Origin: DASZGI01 sp035938995
GTDB taxonomy: Bacteria; Actinomycetota; Actinomycetes; Streptomycetales; Catenulisporaceae
DNA: 9,861 nt
Reading direction: 5' to 3'
Assembly (NCBI RefSeq): GCF_035938995.1
Contig: NZ_DASZGI010000380.1
Coordinates: forward strand, 1 to 9,861
Shown here: positions 5,817-9,861 of the stretch, piece after piece
Position numbering within the stretch: position 1 is the first letter of the stretch
How the letters are laid out: each line of letters begins with the position of its first letter
Program-made: the position numbers and the translations under genes
Notes under the pieces: model-generated
Told to the model about the DNA's origin: nothing
The model's input: only the letters and a program-made list of their open reading frames with translations
Database searches by the model: none

Positions 5817-5852
5817 GCCAATATGTCAATACTTCATAGGGAATATACCGGC
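5817..5852 (-). promoter_or_regulatory. AT-rich island with a TTGACA box, candidate GTPase promoter
   Basis: This is the most AT-rich stretch of the gap upstream of the GTPase gene. On the minus strand it carries TTGACA (5824-5829), a perfect -35 box, but the hexamer 17 bases on (ATGGTG, 5801-5806) is a poor -10. A short direct repeat, TATTGACA then TATTGGCC, overlaps the box. No clear Zur-type palindrome was seen, although metal control would suit the product. Confidence 0.4.
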
Positions 5853-5944
5853 ACGACTCCAGGGTGGTCTGCTGCAGCCGGCCGACACGCATACGCTGGA
5901 TCCGCGCATCGTATAGCCAGGCCACCCGCGTGGCGCGAGAGGTT

Positions 5945-5961
5945 CGCCGGTGCCGCCGGCG
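5945..5961 (-). terminator. GC-rich hairpin downstream of the maleylpyruvate-isomerase-like gene
   Basis: Arms CGCCGG (5945-5950) and CCGGCG (5956-5961) enclose a 5-base loop, about 50 bases past the TAA of the upstream minus-strand gene. A second possible stem, GGCGGG (5966-5971) with CCCGCC (5990-5995), lies between them. There is no U-tract, so this would be at best a non-canonical terminator, and chance pairing is easy at this GC content. Confidence 0.3.
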
Positions 5962-6011
5962 GATTGGCGGGATTGTGCCACCGCCGCCGCCCGCCTGGGC
6001 TCGAGGTGCGG

Positions 6012-6608
6012 TTAAGCGGCCTTCCAGTCTGGTGCGCGGCCGAGGAGCGCGAGGATCCGGTCGAGGGGTGAGCCGTCGGCGGCGACCGCGAGCCCGTGCT
6101 TGAAGGCCGCGCCGGGTTTTTCGCGGTTCTCGCCGTCCGGGACCTGCTCGGAGATCCGCAGCGCCGCGGCCAGCACTTCGTCGTCGAATTCGACGGGGTC
6201 GCCGAGCGATCGCGCCACGTCCCATGCGTGAACGACGCTGTCCACCAAGTGGAAGCTGACGCCCAGGGTGGCCGGGAACGTCCCGTCGTCGCGGATCTCC
6301 GGAAGCCAGAAACGGCGCTCCAGCAAGCCGTCCTCGGCGAAGGCGGCGGCGACGTCCGTGGCCGACGCGGCGTACGCGCCGCCCGGGTCGTCGCCGACCG
6401 GCCGATCCCGCCACACCGACAGGTCACTGCTCTCGCCCCTCGCGACCGCCGCGAATCCGTGGTTCTGGCCGGTCATGTGCGCCAGCAGCCGGCCCAGATC
6501 CCATTCCGAGCACGGCGTCGGCACTGCCAGTTGGTCGGGGCGCACCCGGTTCACCGCGTCGACGGAGACCTGTAGCGCACGGCGATGCAACACTCGAATA
6601 TCGGTCAT
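6012..6608 (-). CDS. maleylpyruvate isomerase N-terminal / TIGR03086-like metal-binding protein
   Basis: A 198-residue protein of the DinB-like, mycothiol-associated superfamily. The family signatures are clear: TPCSEWDLGRLLAHMTG (31-47) with metal-ligand H44, and HLVDSVVHAWDVARSLG (120-136), where D123 and H127 occupy the places of the Glu/His zinc ligands of mycothiol-dependent maleylpyruvate isomerase. The length matches the TIGR03086 group (about 190-200 residues), which lacks the long C-terminal domain of true maleylpyruvate isomerase; its reactions are mostly unknown, with mycothiol-linked transfer or detoxification the usual guess. No aromatic-degradation gene is nearby. The ATG at 6606-6608 has no Shine-Dalgarno, but TAGGGT (6616-6621) lies 7 bases upstream, suggesting a leaderless mRNA. 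It follows the polymerase-like gene on the same strand after a 93-base gap. Confidence 0.87.
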   Translation of the reverse strand: MTDIRVLHRRALQVSVDAVNRVRPDQLAVPTPCSEWDLGRLLAHMTGQNHGFAAVARGESSDLSVWRDRPVGDDPGGAYAASATDVAAAFAEDGLLERRFWLPEIRDDGTFPATLGVSFHLVDSVVHAWDVARSLGDPVEFDDEVLAAALRISEQVPDGENREKPGAAFKHGLAVAADGSPLDRILALLGRAPDWKAA

Positions 6609-6615
6609 GCGAACG

Positions 6616-6621
6616 ACCCTA
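6616..6621 (-). promoter_or_regulatory. -10-like hexamer for a possible leaderless transcript
   Basis: TAGGGT (TANNNT type) on the minus strand, ending 7 bases before the ATG at 6608. Transcription would start at the A of the ATG. No clear -35 box was found, which is common for actinobacterial promoters. Confidence 0.4.
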
Positions 6622-6664
6622 GCCGGGCCTCGCCGAGGCTACGGAATGGTTTATCGGACACGCA

Positions 6665-6689
6665 CGGCACCGCACCGCGCCCTGTGCCG
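6665..6689 (-). terminator. weak hairpin after the DNA polymerase-like gene
   Basis: Arms CGGCAC (6665-6670) and GTGCCG (6684-6689) with a 13-base loop, 12 bases past the polymerase stop codon. There is no U-tract; it is listed only because of its place between two genes on the same strand. Confidence 0.22.
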
Positions 6690-6701
6690 CGACGTCCGTA
6701 C

Positions 6702-8504
6702 TCACTTGGCGTCGGCGTAGCAGTCGACGACCGCCGTGACCAACGGGAACCGCACCGGCGTCGGGCCGAACACGAAGAGCCGGGCCTGGTCCGCCGCCGT
6801 GGTCACCGCTTCGGCGACCTCCGCCGCCACCTCCTGCGGGGTGTGCACGACCACTTCGTCGTGGACGAAGAACACCAGGCGCGGCGCGGGCAACCCAGGA
6901 TTCGCCGCGGCGAGCGCGGCGAGTTCGCGCCGCAGCAGCGCGAGCCAGACCAGGGCCCACTCGGCGGCGGTGGCCTGGATGACGAAGTTGCGGGTGAACC
7001 GGCCTCGCGCCCGCGCCGCTTGAGCCGACTGCCGCCCGAAGTCCGCTGCCGCGTCGCCCTCGCCGTCAGCCTCAGCGTCGTCGAACCCTGGTTCGCCGAC
7101 ACCGCCCTCCTCGGCCCGCTCTTCCTCCCCGCCCATTCCGGTGACGGCGGCGCGCCACCGCCGCGACGGAGCCGGGCAGGCCCGGCCGAGGCGCGAGCGC
7201 ACCACCCGCCCGGACTCCCCCGCGCGCGCCGCCTCCTCGACGAAGCCCATCGCGGCCGGGAATCGGGTGCGCAGCACCGCGAGCAGCGGCCCGATGCCGC
7301 CGCTGGTCTGCCCGTACATCGCACCGAGCAGGCCGAGCTTCGCGGCCGCCCGGTCGCCGTCGAAGGCCTCTGCGGCGAGTGCGGCGTAGAGGTCGCCCTC
7401 GCCCGCGGCGCGCGCCAATCCGGTGTCGCCGGACACGGCGGCCAGGACCCGCGGCTCGAGTTGCCCGGCGTCGGCGACCACCAATTTCCAGCCCTGATCC
7501 GCGACGACGGCGCGGCGCATGATCCGCGGGATCTGCAGGGCGCCGCTGTTGCGGGTGGCCCAGCGGCCGGTGACGACTCCGCCGACGACGTACTCCGGGT
7601 AGTACCGGCCGTTCCTGATCCAGTTGTCCTGCCACGTCCAGCCGTGCGCGGTGTGCAGGCGGGAGAGTTCCTTGTACTCCAGTAGCAGTTCCACGCCCGG
7701 GTGATTCAGGCCACGTAGGTGCCAGGCCCGGGTCGAGGAGACCTGGAATCCGGCGTAGCGCAGCGCCTTCAGGACCTGGCCCGGCGAATCGGGATTGAAC
7801 CCGCGGCCCGGGGCGTGTCCGAAGGCCTCGCCGACCCGCACCGCCAGGTCCGCGAGTTTCGCCGGGCGCGCGTCGCCGAAGGGGCGCGGCCCGAGCATTT
7901 CGGAGAGCACCGCGTCGTGCACGTCCACGCGCCACGGCAGGCCATCCGCGGCGATCTCGGCGGCCACCAGCGCGCCCGCCGACTCAGCCGCCGCCAGGAG
8001 CCGCAGGCCCGGGGCCTCGCGCTCCTGCGCCGCGATCCGCTGCACCTGATCGGCGTAGACCTCGACGAGCATACGCAGCCGGTGCGCGGCGTCTGGGGCA
8101 TCGGCAGCGGCGTCGAGGCCGAAGAGGGCTGACTGCTCTTCCGGGGCGGCCCGCGGCGAATCCGGGGGCGCCGGCAGCCCGTGCAGCCGGGCCGAGGCGG
8201 CGGCGAGCGAGTGAGGCGCCTCGTGCCGCCCCTCACGGCCGAGCAGGATCACCTCGACGAGCGCCGCGTCGTGGCACCGGGCGACCCGCACGCCGGCGCG
8301 GACCAGAAGGCTGTAGTCATCCTCGCCGGAGGCCCAGACCCACCGCGGGCCGACTTCCCGTTCGCGCTCGGCCACGGCGGCGGGCAGGTCCTCGGCGTGT
8401 TCGGGCGGGCCCAGCGGCATGCCGTCGTCCGTCAGCGCCTGGATCCAGCCGGGATGGTTCCGGTCTCCGGCGCCGACGGCCGCCGTCTCCGCAGCCAGCG
8501 CCAT
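6702..8504 (-). CDS. A-family DNA polymerase (bifunctional 3'-5' exonuclease/DNA polymerase-like)
   Basis: A 600-residue relative of the polymerase half of DNA polymerase I, of the short actinobacterial type without a 5' nuclease domain. Motif A is VVADAGQLEPR (342-352; Pol I has DYSQIELR); motif B is R385...K389...L393-G...YGQT (396-399), with Leu where E. coli Pol I has F762; motif C is VHDE (547-550) in FFVHDEVVVH. Before motif A, NSGALQIPR corresponds to the template-binding 'LQNIPIR'. The N-terminal 220 residues should be the exonuclease-like domain, but no clear DxE catalytic pair is visible. An acidic, Gly/Glu-rich linker (about 455-490) interrupts the region after motif B, before FTRNFVIQATAAEWA. 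The role is probably repair or lesion-related synthesis, inferred. ATG 8502-8504 is preferred over GTG 8553-8555, which has no ribosome-binding site. Confidence 0.85.
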   Translation of the reverse strand: MALAAETAAVGAGDRNHPGWIQALTDDGMPLGPPEHAEDLPAAVAEREREVGPRWVWASGEDDYSLLVRAGVRVARCHDAALVEVILLGREGRHEAPHSLAAASARLHGLPAPPDSPRAAPEEQSALFGLDAAADAPDAAHRLRMLVEVYADQVQRIAAQEREAPGLRLLAAAESAGALVAAEIAADGLPWRVDVHDAVLSEMLGPRPFGDARPAKLADLAVRVGEAFGHAPGRGFNPDSPGQVLKALRYAGFQVSSTRAWHLRGLNHPGVELLLEYKELSRLHTAHGWTWQDNWIRNGRYYPEYVVGGVVTGRWATRNSGALQIPRIMRRAVVADQGWKLVVADAGQLEPRVLAAVSGDTGLARAAGEGDLYAALAAEAFDGDRAAAKLGLLGAMYGQTSGGIGPLLAVLRTRFPAAMGFVEEAARAGESGRVVRSRLGRACPAPSRRWRAAVTGMGGEEERAEEGGVGEPGFDDAEADGEGDAAADFGRQSAQAARARGRFTRNFVIQATAAEWALVWLALLRRELAALAAANPGLPAPRLVFFVHDEVVVHTPQEVAAEVAEAVTTAADQARLFVFGPTPVRFPLVTAVVDCYADAK

Positions 8505-8589
8505 CCGCACCCCACCATCGTGCCCCCGACCGCCGACAGCCGTCTCGGACGACACTCGTGCGGCGCTGCGCGGTCGGGCTCAATCAGCC

Positions 8590-8745
8590 TCAGTGCGAAC
8601 TGATCAACCACGCGATGATGATGATCAGGAGCATCATGGCGATAATCTGCAGATCGGAGATCCGCCGCGGCCGGCGGCGCGGACCGCGGTAGTGACGTCG
8701 GCGGCGGTACGGGGTCCTGCGGAAGTAGCTGCGCGTGCTCTGCAT
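8590..8745 (-). CDS. 51-residue arginine-rich single-pass membrane microprotein
   Basis: No family is recognised. The ATG (8743-8745) has a near-perfect ribosome-binding site, GGAGGA (8751-8756), 5 bases upstream, the strongest signal for a start in this part of the window. The protein has two halves: residues 1-28 contain 13 arginines plus tyrosines and prolines (YRRRRHYR, PRRRPRR), and residues 32-48 form one very hydrophobic helix (IIAMMLLIIIIAWLI), ending SSH. The charge pattern predicts a cytoplasmic N-terminus and a single inner-membrane anchor; the tail could bind nucleic acid, phospholipid head groups or an acidic partner. The frame stays open upstream to 8961, but that extension has no ribosome-binding site. 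The gene lies 85 bases before the polymerase-like gene on the same strand, so they may be co-transcribed. A GGGTAC sequence (8784-8789, minus strand) resembles a SigB-type -10. Confidence 0.72.
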   Translation of the reverse strand: MQSTRSYFRRTPYRRRRHYRGPRRRPRRISDLQIIAMMLLIIIIAWLISSH

Positions 8746-8816
8746 GGCGATCCTCCGTTCGAGGTTTCGGATGGTCGGATCGAGTACCCGTAGCCGGTCG
8801 AGACATGTGAGGTATG

Positions 8817-8828
8817 CGCGACGTCGCG
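8817..8828. promoter_or_regulatory. 12-bp perfect palindrome CGCGACGTCGCG
   Basis: A perfect palindrome in the divergent gap between the microprotein gene and the enoyl reductase-like gene. Its all-G/C arms make chance occurrence fairly easy in this genome. GTCGCG recurs just downstream (8836-8841). Confidence 0.3.
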
Positions 8829-8877
8829 TGCTGGCGTCGCGCGTGCGCCGGGCGACCGCCCCTGACATACGAACCCG

Positions 8878-8889
8878 TACTCGCGAGTA
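8878..8889. promoter_or_regulatory. 12-bp perfect palindrome TACTCGCGAGTA, candidate operator
   Basis: TACTCGCGAGTA is a perfect 12-bp palindrome, 70 bases before the ATG of the enoyl reductase-like gene and inside the 214-base divergent promoter region. Its form suits a dimeric repressor such as a TetR-family protein. No regulator gene is visible in the window, so the link is inference. Confidence 0.45.
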
Positions 8890-8891
8890 GG

Positions 8892-8909
8892 AAACCCGAG
8901 CGGTTTTTC
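8892..8909 (+). terminator. small hairpin with U-tract in a divergent promoter region
   Basis: AAACC (8892-8896), loop CGAGC, GGTTT (8902-8906), then TT and C. The stem is only 5 bp, but the U-run is rare in this GC-rich window. No plus-strand gene ends here, so it could end a short RNA, attenuate the downstream gene, or be chance. Confidence 0.28.
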
Positions 8910-8959
8910 TCCGCCATCTGGCTGAGGCGAACGCTGTCGCGCGGCGTAATACTGCGCGC

Positions 8960-9861
8960 ATGCCTAACGATCACCCACACGATGTCGTGTTGTTCGGCGC
9001 TACGGGCTTCGCTGGCGAGCTGACCGCTCAGTATCTGGCCCGGAATATGCCAAAGGAAGGCCGGTGGGCGCTCGCGGGCCGGGACCGGGCAAAGCTTGAA
9101 CGGGTGCGGGAGCGGCTCGCCGAGACGGACGCGGCGCTCGCCGACCTGCCGCTACTCGCCGCCGACGCGACGGACCCGGCCTCGATCCGGGCCGTAGCCG
9201 AGAGCACCCGCGTGGTGATCACCACGGTGGGTCCATACCTCTCCTACGGCGAGCCGCTGGTAGCCGCGTGCGCCGAATCAGGGACCGACTACGTTGACCT
9301 GACCGGCGAACCAGAGTTCGTCGACCTGATGTATCTGCGCCACCACGCGACGGCCGAGCGCACCGGGGCCAGGATCGTGCACGCCTGCGGCTTCGACTCG
9401 ATCCCGACCGATCTCGGGGTGCTGTTCACGCTGCGCCAGCTGCCAAAGGACCTGCCGGTCGCCATCGACGGGTTCGTACGCGCACACGGCACGTTCTCCG
9501 GGGGAACCCTCGCGTCCCTGCTGAACTCGGCCGCCCGTCCCGCATCGGTCGCGGCCACGGCCAAGCGGCGGCGCGCGGCCGAACCCCGTCCGGCGGGCCG
9601 CCGGATCAGCTCCAGGGCGGGCCGCTTCGAGTGGTCGGGTGCGGCAAAGGCCTGGGCGGTCCCGCTTCCGGTGATGGACACGCATGTCGTGGCGCGCTCG
9701 GCGGCGGCGCTGCCGGAGTACGGTTCGGACTTCCGGTACCGCCATCACGCCGCGGTCAAGCACCTCCCCGTCGTGGCCGGAGGCGCGCTCGGCATCAGCA
9801 GTCTGCTCTTGGCGGCGCAGGTGCCGCCGCTGCGTCGCGCCGCGCAGCGGATCAGGCGGCC
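8960..9861 (+). CDS. saccharopine dehydrogenase-like / trans-acting enoyl reductase-like protein (3' end outside window)
   Basis: The first 300 codons of an NAD(P)-binding protein; the frame is still open at the window end. Translated by hand, it shows a Rossmann loop GATGFAG (13-19), ALAGRD (37-42), VGPYLSYG (90-97), GTDYVDLTGE (108-117) and CGFDSIPTDLG (143-153). These are hallmarks of the saccharopine-dehydrogenase-like family that includes mycobacterial trans-acting enoyl reductases, which reduce polyketide-synthase-bound intermediates in complex lipid synthesis. True lysine-pathway saccharopine dehydrogenase is less likely, given the match to the mycobacterial branch. Family members are about 390-420 residues, so roughly 100 are missing. 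No polyketide synthase gene is in the window. The ATG has no Shine-Dalgarno; AT-rich TAATAC (8947-8952) lies 7 bases upstream, as for a leaderless mRNA. A TACTCGCGAGTA palindrome lies 70 bases upstream. Confidence 0.88.
   Translation, partial: MPNDHPHDVVLFGATGFAGELTAQYLARNMPKEGRWALAGRDRAKLERVRERLAETDAALADLPLLAADATDPASIRAVAESTRVVITTVGPYLSYGEPLVAACAESGTDYVDLTGEPEFVDLMYLRHHATAERTGARIVHACGFDSIPTDLGVLFTLRQLPKDLPVAIDGFVRAHGTFSGGTLASLLNSAARPASVAATAKRRRAAEPRPAGRRISSRAGRFEWSGAAKAWAVPLPVMDTHVVARSAAALPEYGSDFRYRHHAAVKHLPVVAGGALGISSLLLAAQVPPLRRAAQRIRR

Noticed and set aside
5790..5870. Zur-type or other metal-regulator palindrome upstream of the CobW-type GTPase
   Set aside because: Looked for because COG0523 genes are often under Zur control, but no TGAAAATNATTTTCA-like inverted repeat is present; only an AT-rich patch with short direct repeats was seen.
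4876..6414. Minus-strand open frame of 512 codons overlapping the GTPase and the maleylpyruvate-isomerase-like gene
   Set aside because: It is an out-of-frame shadow of both real genes, Arg/Pro-rich and without motifs.
6585..7685. Plus-strand open frame of 366 codons antisense to the polymerase-like gene
   Set aside because: It has no recognisable domain; the opposite strand contains polymerase motifs A, B and C in order.
8746..8961. N-terminal extension of the 51-residue microprotein to a 123-codon frame
   Set aside because: The extension lacks a ribosome-binding site and includes the GGAGGA site that serves the internal ATG, and it runs across the divergent promoter region and the start of the opposite gene.
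1..9861. tRNA, rRNA, insertion-sequence or prophage remnants
   Set aside because: No tRNA-like cloverleaf, rRNA-like stretch, terminal inverted repeats or transposase/integrase motifs were noticed when reading both strands; a covariance-model scan could still reveal small RNAs not visible by eye.

Overview
The window is GC-rich throughout, and its gene content points to a spore-forming, mycelial actinomycete of the Streptomyces/Catenulispora/Frankia kind. The evidence is an SsgA-family sporulation protein (a family restricted to morphologically complex actinobacteria), a mycothiol-type DinB/maleylpyruvate isomerase-like protein, an actinobacterial bifunctional 3'-5' exonuclease/DNA polymerase-like protein, and a mycobacterial-type enoyl reductase-like protein. 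GTG starts are common. No RNA gene, CRISPR array, transposase or phage gene was seen. This looks like ordinary chromosome rather than an obvious island.

Layout. 1-125: the 3' end of a LuxR-type regulator (+). 126-452: a gene-free stretch holding a three-copy 14-bp tandem repeat and a perfect CRP-type operator. 453-2323: two genes on the + strand for cell-wall and sporulation work, an SsgA-like protein followed by a membrane-anchored D-Ala-D-Ala carboxypeptidase. 2347-3819: two genes on the - strand, a P-loop kinase-like ATPase and downstream of it a CpdA-type cyclic-nucleotide phosphodiesterase; the gap between them carries 16-bp repeats. 3925-4581: a ThuA-like protein (+) whose stop codon shares the four bases CTAG with the stop of the convergent gene. 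4578-8745: four genes on the - strand, in transcription order a 51-residue arginine-rich membrane microprotein, an A-family DNA polymerase-like protein, a maleylpyruvate-isomerase-like metal protein and a cysteine-rich CobW/P47K-type GTPase. 8960-9861: the first 300 codons of a saccharopine-dehydrogenase-like/trans-acting enoyl reductase-like protein (+, cut by the window end).

How they fit together. The clearest functional pairing is the SsgA-like protein with the DD-carboxypeptidase: SsgA-like proteins steer peptidoglycan synthesis and autolysis during sporulation, and the carboxypeptidase trims peptidoglycan stem peptides. The only textbook operator in the window, TGTGA-N6-TCACA, sits about 80 bp upstream of the SsgA-like start, and a cAMP-phosphodiesterase-type enzyme lies 3 kb away. 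A cAMP-Crp input into this cell-wall pair is therefore a testable idea. The remaining genes look like independent units. Three genes have an AT-rich -10-like hexamer 7 bases before a start codon and no Shine-Dalgarno sequence, which suggests leaderless transcripts.

No clear-cut new multi-gene system was found. The items most worth a second look are the CRP-type site, the 51-residue microprotein, the carboxypeptidase with a changed SXN motif, the 15-cysteine GTPase, the polymerase with its acidic insert, and several short repeat families in the intergenic regions.
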